Positions 56,409 through 64,000 of a DNA stretch of 64,000 nt are shown piece by piece. The DNA comes from Methylocystis sp. B8. GTDB taxonomy: Bacteria > Pseudomonadota > Alphaproteobacteria > Rhizobiales > Beijerinckiaceae. Within the stretch, counting starts at the first letter, position 1. Every line of letters starts with the position of its first letter. The translations under genes were made by a program, and so were the position numbers. The stretch covers positions 806,001-870,000 of the forward strand of contig NZ_VBTZ01000001.1 in the NCBI RefSeq assembly GCF_005771425.1, written 5' to 3'. The notes under the pieces were generated by a model. That model saw only the letters and a list, made by a program, of their open reading frames with translations. It did no database searches and was not told the DNA's origin.

Positions 56409-56681
56409 ATGGCCAATACGAGTTCGGCCAAGAAAGCCGTTCGCAAGATCGCGCGCCGCACCTCGATCAATCGGGCGCGTCGCAGCCGCATGCGCACTTT
56501 CGTGCGCAAGGTCGAAGAGGCGATCGCCTCGGGAGATGCGGCGGTGGCGGCCGACGCGCTGCAAAACGCCGTTCCGATTGTGATGCGCGCCGCGCAGACG
56601 GGCGTCATTCATAAGAACACGGCCTCGCGGAAGGTTTCGCGATTGACGGCGCGGGTGAAAGCGCTGGCCGCGCAGGCGTAA
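56409..56681 (+). CDS. rpsT: 30S ribosomal protein S20
   Basis: S20 binds 16S rRNA and aids 30S assembly. The 90-residue, strongly basic protein begins [20 protein letters not shown] and has the conserved [14 protein letters not shown] and [15 protein letters not shown]. Length is normal. It ends 35 bases before a strong terminator, and the rpsT-to-dnaA arrangement is common in the order. Confidence 0.97.
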   Translation: MANTSSAKKAVRKIARRTSINRARRSRMRTFVRKVEEAIASGDAAVAADALQNAVPIVMRAAQTGVIHKNTASRKVSRLTARVKALAAQA

Positions 56682-56716
56682 AGACGCTTCGCCGCCTCGG
56701 CGACGCAACAATCTCC

Positions 56717-56743
56717 AAGCCCGGCAGAGCCGGGCTTTTTTTT
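56717..56743 (+). terminator. Rho-independent terminator of rpsT
   Basis: AAGCCCGGC-AGA-GCCGGGCTT followed by seven T gives a textbook intrinsic terminator, 35 bases after the rpsT stop. Confidence 0.9.
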
Positions 56744-57617
56744 GCGCCTAACGTAGCGGCCAAATCGTCGCATGACGGGCTGATGACACGATAAAAAAAA
56801 TTTTTTGTAGTGATAATACGTGAACATTCAAAATTCTCCCGATTCAATCCCTTGCAATTAAGCTGTCACGAAAGGGAAAAAGAGGGGCTCTTGACAGTTT
56901 TTTTGACCTGCTATGAACGCGGGCGGCTGCTTATCGCGCAGCCGGAATGCACATTTGGCCAGTGGATTTTTAAGGGCCATGAATCATCAGCTTATAGCGA
57001 AGCATGACAAAAGCTTTGTGGCGCCATGCTACAAAATCCAAATTAATGTGACAGATTTAATCACAAGCGTCGTTGCGTGTGATGGCGCTCGCGTGTAGCC
57101 TTGAATGGTCGAACGAAAGGCGGTCGGCGTCGGTTTTCACAAAGCGCGCAACAGCAAGGGGAACGACCAGCGTTCTCCGGCGCGGATGAGCCGAGGGCGA
57201 GACGCATTGCCGCTTTCCAGCCGTTCGATTTGAAAACTCAGTGATCAGTTCGCAAGGGCGTAGCGTAGAGTTCGTTAATTGCGACGCGCGTTTAATTCCG
57301 GGATTTTGTCGATCCCGGACGAGGGAGATTTTGTCATGGCGAAAGGGCGGTTGGCCGGGACAGTCCAGGGAGTGCGCAGCATCAGCGATCGTTTTATTCC
57401 GCGATCGTTCGCTGCGCATGGCAGAGTCTGTTTAACGCGGCAGGCCAACGTCAGTAGTTGTGCGCGGCTCGCGATTGGGCCGCCTTCACGACTTCTCATC
57501 TAGCGCCGTCCGCCGCGGCGATTACTCGATTCAGTTAGGTTCCTTTCGATCAGCGCCTGCGGCGTTCCTCGCCGAGGGGTTCGCTTCTTGGCGCGCGTTT
57601 CGGAAAAAAGGTCTGAT
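56744..57617. other. rpsT-dnaA non-coding gap: candidate replication origin or dnaA control region
   Basis: There is no gene here. An unusually AT-rich stretch occupies about 56787-57070, including AAAAAAAATTTTTT at 56793-56806. Dyads: AGCATG / CATGCT around ACAAAAGCTTTGT (57001-57030), TGTGA-N9-TCACA (57047-57065) and an imperfect GCGCAGC..CGATCG / CGATCG..GCTGCGC (57374-57417). No good TTATCCACA DnaA boxes were found. In several Rhizobiales the origin lies near this position; here that remains a proposal. The dnaA promoter must be in the last part. Confidence 0.45.
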
Positions 57618-59120
57618 ATGTCTGATCATAGAGAGCAATTGGCAAGCGATGGCGTTTCTCCAGAGGATCGTTCGAAATGGGATCGAGTTCGTCACAGACT
57701 GAGGACTGATCTCGGCGACGCCGTTTACAATTCCTGGTTCACGAGATTGGAGCTCGAGCGTATCGATGGCGGGGCCGTACATCTGACGGTGCCCACCAAA
57801 TTCCTGAAGAGCTGGGTGCAGTCGCATTATGCGCCGCGCATCAAGGCGCGCGTGGCGGGCGAATTCTCCAAAGTGGAGCGCGTCGTTATCGACGTGCGCT
57901 CGCCCGTCCGCAAGCCCCGCGCGCGCGAGGACGGCGCGGAGCCATGCGAGTCCAACGGACAGCATAATGCCGAGCGCGCTGTCGCATCGCTGGCGCCTGC
58001 CTTTGAGGCGGCTAGCGAAACGAACAGGAGGCGCGCCGTTCGCCCGATTGCTTCGCGTCACGACGCCGATGCATTCGTTGGCTCGCCGCTCGATCGCCGC
58101 TTATCTTTCTCGACCTTCCTTGTCGGCCCGTCGAACCAGCTCGCCTACGCCGCCGCCTGCCGTGTCGCCGAGTCGCGCCCCGGCGACCTTCCGATGTTCA
58201 ACCCGCTTTATGCCCACGCGGCGGTCGGCCTCGGGAAAACACACCTCCTGCAGGCGCTGGCGCATGCGTCGAACGACAATCGCCGCAACGCGATCTATCT
58301 GACAGCCGAGCGGTTCATGAGCGGCTTCGTCTCTTCGCTTACCGCTCAGACGTCGTTGGCCTTCAAGGAAAAATTGCGCGGCATCGACATGCTGATCATC
58401 GACGACGTTCAGTTCTTGCAAGGCAAATCGATCCAGCAGGAATTCTGTCACACGCTCAATGCGCTGATCGACGCCGGCCGTCAGGTGGTCGTCGCCGCCG
58501 ATCGGCCGCCATCGGAGCTCGATACGCTCGACGAACGCGTATTGTCGCGATTCAAGGGCGGGCTCTGTGTGGACATCGGGCCTCTCGATGAGGCCTTGCG
58601 CGTAAAGATCCTCTCCGCGCGAATTTCGTCGGCAAAGGAGTCGCACTCCGATTTCCACGTGCCGCCGGAGGTCATTTCCTATGTCGCGCGCACCATTGTC
58701 ACGAACGGTCGCGATCTTGAGGGCGCGATCAACCGGCTTCTTGCGCACGCCACTCTGACCGGGGCGCCGCTGACTGTCGAGACCGCAGAGACCGCTATCC
58801 GCGACCTCGTTCGCACGCAGGACCCAAAGCGCGTCAAAATCGACGACATCCAAAAGCTCGTCGCGAGCCACTACAATATCTCGCGCGCCGACATTTTATC
58901 GTCCCGGCGCACCGCTAATGTGGTGCGCCCGAGACAAATCGCGATGTATCTCTCGAAAGTGCTGACGCTGCGCTCGCTGCCTGAGATCGGCCGCCGCTTC
59001 GGCGGGCGCGATCACACCACGGTGCTGCACGCGGTGCGCAAGATCGAAGAACTCGCCGCCAAGGACAAGGGGCTCGCAGAAGTCATCGAGTTGCTGAAGC
59101 GGATATTGAACGAGCAGTAG
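57618..59120 (+). CDS. dnaA: Chromosomal replication initiator DnaA
   Basis: DnaA opens the origin. The 500-residue protein has domain I (about 10-90, [13 protein letters not shown]), a variable domain II, the AAA+ domain with P-loop [14 protein letters not shown] near 205 and Walker [14 protein letters not shown] near 262, and the DNA-binding domain with [20 protein letters not shown] and [16 protein letters not shown]. The first glycine of GxxGxGKT is alanine here, perhaps a lineage variant. ATG 57618 has AAAAAAGG upstream. dnaN is not adjacent. Confidence 0.96.
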   Translation: MSDHREQLASDGVSPEDRSKWDRVRHRLRTDLGDAVYNSWFTRLELERIDGGAVHLTVPTKFLKSWVQSHYAPRIKARVAGEFSKVERVVIDVRSPVRKPRAREDGAEPCESNGQHNAERAVASLAPAFEAASETNRRRAVRPIASRHDADAFVGSPLDRRLSFSTFLVGPSNQLAYAAACRVAESRPGDLPMFNPLYAHAAVGLGKTHLLQALAHASNDNRRNAIYLTAERFMSGFVSSLTAQTSLAFKEKLRGIDMLIIDDVQFLQGKSIQQEFCHTLNALIDAGRQVVVAADRPPSELDTLDERVLSRFKGGLCVDIGPLDEALRVKILSARISSAKESHSDFHVPPEVISYVARTIVTNGRDLEGAINRLLAHATLTGAPLTVETAETAIRDLVRTQDPKRVKIDDIQKLVASHYNISRADILSSRRTANVVRPRQIAMYLSKVLTLRSLPEIGRRFGGRDHTTVLHAVRKIEELAAKDKGLAEVIELLKRILNEQ

Positions 59121-59160
59121 AATTTGAAGCGCGCGCCGGCTCTGGAGGCGCGCCCCCGTC

Positions 59161-60246
59161 TTATCGTCCGGTTTTCACCATCGTCCACATTCGGGTGATA
59201 AGTTTCTGAGTCGCCTGATCGGGTGCGACAACAGTGAACAGGCGCCGCATCGTCAGATCGCTCGGATATACCGACGGATCGTTCGCCACGGCCTTGTCGA
59301 TCAGCGGCCGCGACGGCGCGACGCCGTTGGCGAAATTGGTGGCGATCGAATTGCGCGCGGCGACGTCCGGACGAAGCAGATAATCGATGAAGAGATAGGC
59401 TTCATTGAGGTGCCGCGCGTCCTGCGGAATCGCGAGATTGTCGAGCGAGAGAAGCGAACCTTCGTTCGGTATCACATAGGCAAGATCGGCGTCGGTTCCG
59501 GCCTCGCGGGCGCGGTTGCGCGCTTGCAGACTGTCGCCTGACCAGCCAATGGCCAAGCAGATGTCACCGTTCGCCAGCGCATTGATATATTCGGAGGAAT
59601 GAAACTTCTTCACATAGCGGCGAAGGCTTCCCAGGAGGTCGGCGGCGCGCTTGAGGTCCTGGGGATTTTTAGAATTCGGATCGAGCTTCAGGTATTTGAG
59701 CGCAATCGCCAACATGTCCTCGGGACTATCGAGCATGTAGACGCCGCAGTCGGCGAGCTTCTTTAAGGATTCCGGCCGAAGGACTTGCTCCCAGCTCGTT
59801 ATCGGCTTGCCAAGCCGTTCCTGGATTTTGGCGACATCATAGGCGACGCCGGTCGTGTACCACATGTAGTTGATAGCGTAACGGTTCCCCGGATCGAAAC
59901 GCGCAAGTCTGCTGTCGATCTCGGGCCATATGTTGCGGGCGTTGACGAGCTTGCTTCTGTCGATCGGCTGCAGCACGCCCGCCGCAATTTCGCGCTGCAG
60001 GAACGTTGCCGAAGGCACGACGACGTCGTAACCCGTGTCGCCGGCGAGAAGCCGCGCTTCGAGCATTTCGTTCGAGTCATAGGTGTCGTAAATGACTTTG
60101 ATCCCCGTCTCTCGGGTAAAGTCTTCGAGCACGCTTGGATCGATGTAATCGCTCCAGTTGAAAATATTGACGACGCGCTCGGCGCCCAGAACAGGCGTCG
60201 CTGCGGCGACAAGCGCGAGGAAGCAGGCGAGGAGAAACCGTTTCAT
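59161..60246 (-). CDS. Polyamine ABC transporter substrate-binding protein, PotF-like
   Basis: A 361-residue periplasmic binding protein. It has a signal peptide (about 1-21, LLACFLALVAAATPVLG), then VVNIFNWSDYIDPSVLEDF, the PotD/PotF start, and VIYDTYDSNEMLEARL. The segments LAIGWSGDSLQARNRA and YVIPNEGSLLSLDNLAIP also fit putrescine/spermidine binders. No permease or ATPase genes are adjacent, so the transporter would be completed from elsewhere. It is convergent with dnaA. The ligand is likely a polyamine by family. Confidence 0.9.
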   Translation of the reverse strand: MKRFLLACFLALVAAATPVLGAERVVNIFNWSDYIDPSVLEDFTRETGIKVIYDTYDSNEMLEARLLAGDTGYDVVVPSATFLQREIAAGVLQPIDRSKLVNARNIWPEIDSRLARFDPGNRYAINYMWYTTGVAYDVAKIQERLGKPITSWEQVLRPESLKKLADCGVYMLDSPEDMLAIALKYLKLDPNSKNPQDLKRAADLLGSLRRYVKKFHSSEYINALANGDICLAIGWSGDSLQARNRAREAGTDADLAYVIPNEGSLLSLDNLAIPQDARHLNEAYLFIDYLLRPDVAARNSIATNFANGVAPSRPLIDKAVANDPSVYPSDLTMRRLFTVVAPDQATQKLITRMWTMVKTGR

Positions 60247-60347
60247 ACGACAATCCATGTGGCGGACCAGTCGGGCGAATCTATCATGGTTGCGCGCGCT
60301 TTGGCGACGCGCCAAGCTGAGCTGATGAAACCGCGCAGGACATAAAT

Positions 60348-60821
60348 ATGACCGTTTTTCACACAGAAGGCGCGGCGGCGCTCCAGGGGCGCGTCGACGC
60401 CACGAGACGCGTGGCGCGCGGGGCCCGGCGCTATTTGCGGGCCTGCGGCTTCTCCGTCGTTTGCGAGGCGCCTTTGCCGAACGGGCGGCGCGCTGATCTC
60501 ATCGGACTCGCGCCCGACGGCATCTTGCGTATCGTCGAGGTCAAGTCGAGTGACGCCGATTATCGCGCCGATCTTAAATGGCCGCAGTATCGCGGCTTTT
60601 GCGATCGGTTCTATTTCGCGATTCCCTCGTCGCTCGATCCGGCGATCTTTCCCGAAGACGCGGGCCTGATCGTCGCCGATGCGCATGGCGCCCTGCTTAT
60701 GCGGGAAGCTCCAGCGTTTCCGCTCGCCCCAGCTCGGCGACGTTCGATGCTGTTACGCTTTGCGGCGATGGCCGCGGACCGTTACTGCATGCTGGCCTTC
60801 GGCGACGAACTGGCGAATTGA
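60348..60821 (+). CDS. mmcB: DNA repair putative endonuclease MmcB
   Basis: A 157-residue protein of the MmcB/DUF2161-type nuclease family, typical of alphaproteobacteria and under SOS control in Caulobacter. The PD-(D/E)xK-like core is seen as RRADLIGLAPDGILRIVEVK, with the glutamate and lysine in IVEVKSS, followed by DFRADLKWPQY-type DYRADLKWPQYRGFCDRFYF. Its exact nuclease activity is not established. It is divergent from the PotF-like gene, so a promoter must lie in the 100-base gap between them. Confidence 0.9.
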   Translation: MTVFHTEGAAALQGRVDATRRVARGARRYLRACGFSVVCEAPLPNGRRADLIGLAPDGILRIVEVKSSDADYRADLKWPQYRGFCDRFYFAIPSSLDPAIFPEDAGLIVADAHGALLMREAPAFPLAPARRRSMLLRFAAMAADRYCMLAFGDELAN

Positions 60822-60829
60822 AGCCGGCG

Positions 60830-61423
60830 TCAGCGGGGCGCGCGCTTGGCGAGAATGCGTTGCAGCGTACGGCGATGCATGTTGAGCCGCCGCGCCGTCT
60901 CCGAAACATTGCGGTCGCAGGATTCGAAGACCCGTTGGATATGCTCCCAGCGCACCCGGTCGGCCGACATTGGATTCTCTTGCGCGTCCGGTTTGTCGAG
61001 CTGAGTCGCCATCAACGCGTGATAGATTTCGTCGGCGTCGGCGGGCTTCGCTAAATAGTCGAAGGCGCCGAGCTTAACCGCGGTCACCGCAGTGGCGATG
61101 TTGCCGTAGCCGGTAAGGATGATTCCGCGCGCATCGGGGCGCGACGCCTTCAGCTTGGAGATGACGTCGAGGCCATTGCCGTCGTTGAGCCGCATGTCGA
61201 TGATGGCGAAGGCCGGCGGGTGCGACTCGAGCGCCGCCAGACCCTCGGCGACCGTTTCGCACGGCGTCACGACGAAGCCTCGCGCCTCCATGGCGCGAGT
61301 CAGCCTTCCAAGAAACGGCTTGTCGTCGTCCAGGATCATCAACGAGCGATCCTGCGGCAAGGATGCAATTTGCTCAGGCTCCGAGACGTCTTCTCGATCC
61401 GACTTCAATTCTTCGGCCGACAT
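60830..61423 (-). CDS. regA: ActR/RegA-family redox response regulator
   Basis: A 197-residue response regulator. The receiver domain has LMILDDDKPFLGRL and the phosphoacceptor aspartate in FAIIDMRLNDGNGL near 96, then GIILTGYGNIATAVTAVKLG and AKPAD. A Fis-type helix-turn-helix at the C-terminus (NVSETARRLNMHRRTLQRIL) is the RegA/PrrA/ActR signature. The RegB-type kinase gene is 58 bases upstream on the same strand. The pair controls energy and redox genes in alphaproteobacteria. Confidence 0.95.
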   Translation of the reverse strand: MSAEELKSDREDVSEPEQIASLPQDRSLMILDDDKPFLGRLTRAMEARGFVVTPCETVAEGLAALESHPPAFAIIDMRLNDGNGLDVISKLKASRPDARGIILTGYGNIATAVTAVKLGAFDYLAKPADADEIYHALMATQLDKPDAQENPMSADRVRWEHIQRVFESCDRNVSETARRLNMHRRTLQRILAKRAPR

Positions 61424-61481
61424 CGCGTGTTTCCACCCGTGATTTTTGTCAAATCTAGCTTATCGGCCGCCTTGCGTCGAT

Positions 61482-62816
61482 CTATTTGTCCTGCTGTGGG
61501 ATCCTTGGCTTGGCGGCCGCGGGTTCGAGCGCTGCGCGCGGCCAGGTGATTTTGACGATGGCGCCGGTTCGCGGCGGCGAAACATTGCCTATTTCAACGA
61601 TGGCGCCCGATCGCTCCAGAAGCGTCTTGGCGATGAAAAGACCAAGTCCAAGCCCCGATTCTGCATCATTCTTGGTGCGCCGTTCCGTCGGCCGGCCCCT
61701 CAAATAAGGATCGCCCAGACGATCGAGAATGTCGGGAGGGAAGCCCGGTCCATCGTCCTGGATCGCTATCGTCACATAGCTTGGACTCCACCAGGCGTCG
61801 ATTTTTACGCGCGAAGCGGCGAAGTCCATGGCGTTTTCAACGAGATTGCCAAGGCCGTAAAGAATGGCCGGATTGCGCGTCAGCACCGGTCCGTCTGGAG
61901 GACCGCTTTTCGAGATCTCGACTTCGACCCCGATTTCGCGTTGGGGTTCGACTACTTCCTGGATCAGCGTGTCAATCGACAGCAGGTTCATGACGCTGCT
62001 TTGATCCGTCGCGCCGAGCGAGGCGAGCTTGCCCAATATCTCGCGGCAGCGCGCCGTCTCTTGCGCCAGGAGCTTAAGATCGTCGCGCAGCGCCGGCGCA
62101 TTTTCCGGCGCGGACTTCAGCAGCTCTCTGATGATGAGCGTGATGGTCGCGAGCGGAGTGCCAAGTTCATGCGCGGCCGCCGCGGCGAGGCCGTCGAGTT
62201 GCGACAGGTGCTGCTCGCGCTCGAGCACCAGTTCCGTTGCGGCGAGCGCGTCGGCCAAGAGCCGCGCTTCGTCCGACACGCGCGCGGCGTAAATGCCGAT
62301 GAACGCCGCGCTGAGCGCGAGCGCCGCCCAGATGCCGGCGCGGTAGAGGAGCGGGAATGTGAGCTTTTCGTCGGGATGCCAGGGCAGAGGGTAATATTCG
62401 ACCGCAAGCACCGTCGCGACCGCAATCATGACGATGCCGAGCAGCAGCGTCAGATTGCTCGGCAGCGATACCGAAGAGATGATCACCGGCGTCAGGAACA
62501 GCATCGCGAAACTGTTGGTCAGTCCGCCGGTGAGATAGAGCAGAAAGCCGAGCTGGATGATGTCGTAGCCGAGCAGCACGGCGGCTTCGACGTCGCCGAG
62601 GCGGAAACTGCGCGGCGTGCCAAAGCGCATCCCGATATTGAGCGTCGCCGACGCGGTGATGAAGACGAAGCAGAGGCCGACGGGAAAATCGAATCCAAGA
62701 ATGAAATAAACGCCGAGACATGCGGCGGCCTGGCCGGCGATCGCCACCCAGCGCAGCATGAGCAGCGTCTCCATGCGCAAACGCCGGGCGTCGTATTCAT
62801 ATTCGAGCGTTGTCAT
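61482..62816 (-). CDS. regB: ActS/RegB-family redox-sensing histidine kinase
   Basis: A 444-residue membrane kinase: about six N-terminal transmembrane helices (residues 20-180), then the H-box AAAAAHELGTPLATI near 225. The redox-active cysteine follows in ETARCREILGKL, matching RegB Cys265. N and G boxes are seen as LVENAMDF, DDGPGFP and GLGLGLFIAKTL. It autophosphorylates under reducing conditions and phosphorylates RegA/ActR. The upstream gene is the NDUFAF6-like one, on the same strand. Confidence 0.94.
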   Translation of the reverse strand: MTTLEYEYDARRLRMETLLMLRWVAIAGQAAACLGVYFILGFDFPVGLCFVFITASATLNIGMRFGTPRSFRLGDVEAAVLLGYDIIQLGFLLYLTGGLTNSFAMLFLTPVIISSVSLPSNLTLLLGIVMIAVATVLAVEYYPLPWHPDEKLTFPLLYRAGIWAALALSAAFIGIYAARVSDEARLLADALAATELVLEREQHLSQLDGLAAAAAHELGTPLATITLIIRELLKSAPENAPALRDDLKLLAQETARCREILGKLASLGATDQSSVMNLLSIDTLIQEVVEPQREIGVEVEISKSGPPDGPVLTRNPAILYGLGNLVENAMDFAASRVKIDAWWSPSYVTIAIQDDGPGFPPDILDRLGDPYLRGRPTERRTKNDAESGLGLGLFIAKTLLERSGAIVEIGNVSPPRTGAIVKITWPRAALEPAAAKPRIPQQDK

Positions 62817-62852
62817 CTCAGTCAGTCCATAGGGCGCCGCTTCCGGCGCGTA

Positions 62853-63692
62853 TCACAATCCGACGCCGCGCGACGCGCGCCAAATGCGCCACTGTCGACG
62901 CAGCGGCGAGAGTTCGCCGGCCGGGCGATAGGGATCGTAATCGTTTCGCGCGAGCCGCTCCAGATGAAGCGGAATGGTCGCGGCAGGGAGCAGCGCGGCG
63001 CGGGCGGGGCCGAGACTCTCCGCCAGACGTCGCGCCTCGTCATAGTGAGACTGCGCCAGCGCCCCCGTCTCCCTCAGAGCGAGGCGGAGCTCTTCCCGGC
63101 GAGCCTTGGGGTCGCCGTCTTGCGCGAACGCTTCGTCGGGCAGAAATTTCTCTTGGTTGGGGCGCTCGGCGAAGGCGCACAATGTTCGCGTCAAGCCAAG
63201 CGCGACGCCCCCCTCATCGAACGCCCGCGTGGATGACGCTTGAAGATCGGCGCCGAGAATACGGGCCGCCCAGCGCATCGGGGCCGATGTCGTGGCGCGG
63301 CAATAATCTTCGAGCGCGGCCCAAGTCGGCATCGCATCATCGTAGAGATCGAAGATGTGCGCCTCCGCCAGCGCGATGAATTCGTCGCGGGGCAGGGCGA
63401 AACGCTCAATCGTGTCGATAAGCGCATCGGCTACGGGATTGGCGCGCGCGCCTTCGCCTTGCGCGGCGTCGCCCTGCAGCGCGTCAATCCACCACTGCAG
63501 CCGCATCTCGCCTAGCAGCGGTTGCGTGACCTTGCCGCCGACATCGGCGGCCTCCTGGGCGAAGGCATAGAGCGCGTGGATGTGTCTGCGCGCCTCTTGC
63601 GGCGCGAAGAGACAGGCGAGCCAGAGGTCGCGATCGCGCGACCGCAGAAGCTCCTCGCACTGCGCATAATGCTCCTGCGAGGCGGCAGGCAT
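62853..63692 (-). CDS. Squalene/phytoene-synthase-fold protein, NDUFAF6-like
   Basis: A 279-residue isoprenoid-synthase-fold protein (LWLACLFAPQEARRHIHALY; LQWWIDALQG; FIALAEAHIFDLYDD). The two aspartate-rich motifs of true synthases are degraded: the first reads FAQEAADV and the second region reads ALGLTRTLCAFA..KFLPDEAF with no DVGED. That is the pattern of NDUFAF6, a mitochondrial complex I assembly factor. It is one base from the Mth938-like gene, the NDUFAF3 homologue. A complex I assembly role is inferred; carotenoid or hopanoid synthesis is less likely. Confidence 0.8.
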   Translation of the reverse strand: MPAASQEHYAQCEELLRSRDRDLWLACLFAPQEARRHIHALYAFAQEAADVGGKVTQPLLGEMRLQWWIDALQGDAAQGEGARANPVADALIDTIERFALPRDEFIALAEAHIFDLYDDAMPTWAALEDYCRATTSAPMRWAARILGADLQASSTRAFDEGGVALGLTRTLCAFAERPNQEKFLPDEAFAQDGDPKARREELRLALRETGALAQSHYDEARRLAESLGPARAALLPAATIPLHLERLARNDYDPYRPAGELSPLRRQWRIWRASRGVGL

Positions 63693-63693
63693 G

Positions 63694-63990
63694 TCACACC
63701 GCGATCAGTAGAGCGCCGACTCGGCGATCCTCGTCGACGAGCATATTGTACGTGCGCACAGCGGCGCCCGTCGCCATGGTTTCGCAGCCGACGCCCGATG
63801 CGCGCAGCTTGGCGCGCAAGACGCTTGCAAGCGGCAGCAGGTCCTGTCCGGTTCCGACGACGAACACGTCGAGACCGCCGCTTTCAGATAGCGCGCGATC
63901 GATCATCGCTTCGTCGATCTCCGCGGCGTTGCTTAGAGGCACGGCGCGCACGCCGGAGGGCAGGGCGAGAATAGAGCCTTTGTGGGACAT
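63694..63990 (-). CDS. Mth938-like protein, NDUFAF3-like
   Basis: A 98-residue Mth938/DUF498 domain protein, starting MSHKGSILALPSGVRAVPLS, with LDVFVVGTGQDLLPLASVLR and GVGCETMATGAAVRTYNMLVDEDRRVGALL. The G-T-G-Q and C/M-x-T-x-A-A-V-R-T-Y-N motifs are the family's core. The human homologue NDUFAF3 acts in complex I assembly, and in alphaproteobacteria the gene often follows secDF. The stop is one base from the NDUFAF6-like start. Only 10 bases of upstream sequence are in the window. Confidence 0.88.
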   Translation of the reverse strand: MSHKGSILALPSGVRAVPLSNAAEIDEAMIDRALSESGGLDVFVVGTGQDLLPLASVLRAKLRASGVGCETMATGAAVRTYNMLVDEDRRVGALLIAV

Positions 63991-64000
63991 ATCGGCGAAG

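Noticed and set aside
56744-57617. Clusters of TTATCCACA DnaA boxes and TTAA-N7-TTAA CtrA sites
   Set aside because: None was found at full match; TTATCGCGC at 56931 and TTAA pairs with 10 or more spacer bases do not fit.
61446-63236. 596-residue plus-strand open frame
   Set aside because: It is antisense to regB and the NDUFAF6-like gene, which have clear motifs. The translation is Arg-rich with no domain, typical of high-GC shadows.
62853-63692. Active phytoene or squalene synthase
   Set aside because: Both aspartate-rich catalytic motifs are missing.

Overview
The window is chromosomal DNA of high GC content from an alphaproteobacterium, most likely a methanotroph of the Methylosinus/Methylocystis group (Hyphomicrobiales). 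The strongest clue is a Tat-exported copper storage protein of the Csp1 type at 25.9-26.4 kb, with 13 cysteines. Other alphaproteobacterial marks are MmcB, a RegB/ActS-RegA/ActR redox pair, a nrdR-ribD-ribE-ribH-nusB-thiL cluster and a K+-independent proton pyrophosphatase. The genus is an inference. I see no rRNA, tRNA, CRISPR array, prophage or insertion sequence.

Layout. 0-3 kb: the end of a sorbosone-dehydrogenase-like gene, a YfgM-like membrane protein, der, and a decayed poly-gamma-glutamate hydrolase gene. 3-9 kb: an O-methyltransferase, then a rubrerythrin / GlpC-like Fe-S protein / DUF3501 cluster behind an Irr-like box, then prfC. 8.6-10.2 kb: a small membrane protein and a TetR gene cotranscribed with an unknown membrane protein behind a perfect dyad. 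10.3-18.5 kb: glyA, nrdR, the riboflavin genes, nusB, thiL and hppA. 18.6-28.7 kb: a frameshifted antitoxin remnant, nadE, small membrane proteins, a D-amino-acid transaminase, a carboxylate-amine ligase plus aspartoacylase-like hydrolase pair, a copper module (CusF-like and Csp1), DUF938 and an EEP-family hydrolase. 28.8-34.9 kb: a Crp-like regulator, an unknown gene, a TPR/beta-barrel outer-membrane protein, a secreted FecR-domain protein and a CHASE2 adenylate cyclase, which together look like an envelope-sensing cAMP circuit. 34.9-38.5 kb: an HD protein, an L,D-transpeptidase and DUF2076. 38.7-42 kb: an NO/hydroxylamine module (reductase, hcp, nsrR). 42.4-47.7 kb: proB, a phasin-like protein, a BLUF photoreceptor, and pncA-pncB. 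48-59.1 kb: gyrB, a glutathione transferase, recF, coaBC, dut, a cysteine-free Rrf2 protein, an enoyl-CoA hydratase, rpsT, a non-coding gap rich in dyads and AT (a candidate replication origin or dnaA control region), and dnaA. 59-64 kb: an orphan polyamine-binding protein, mmcB, RegA/ActR, RegB/ActS, and adjacent homologues of the mitochondrial complex I assembly factors NDUFAF6 and NDUFAF3.

Connections. nadE, pncA and pncB cover NAD synthesis and salvage. glyA fits a serine-cycle methylotroph but is also a housekeeping gene. Csp1 and the CusF-like protein fit the copper demand of particulate methane monooxygenase. The Hcp module fits detoxification of the hydroxylamine and NO that methanotrophs make when they co-oxidise ammonia. 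Two families of dispersed palindromic repeats lie between genes throughout the window.
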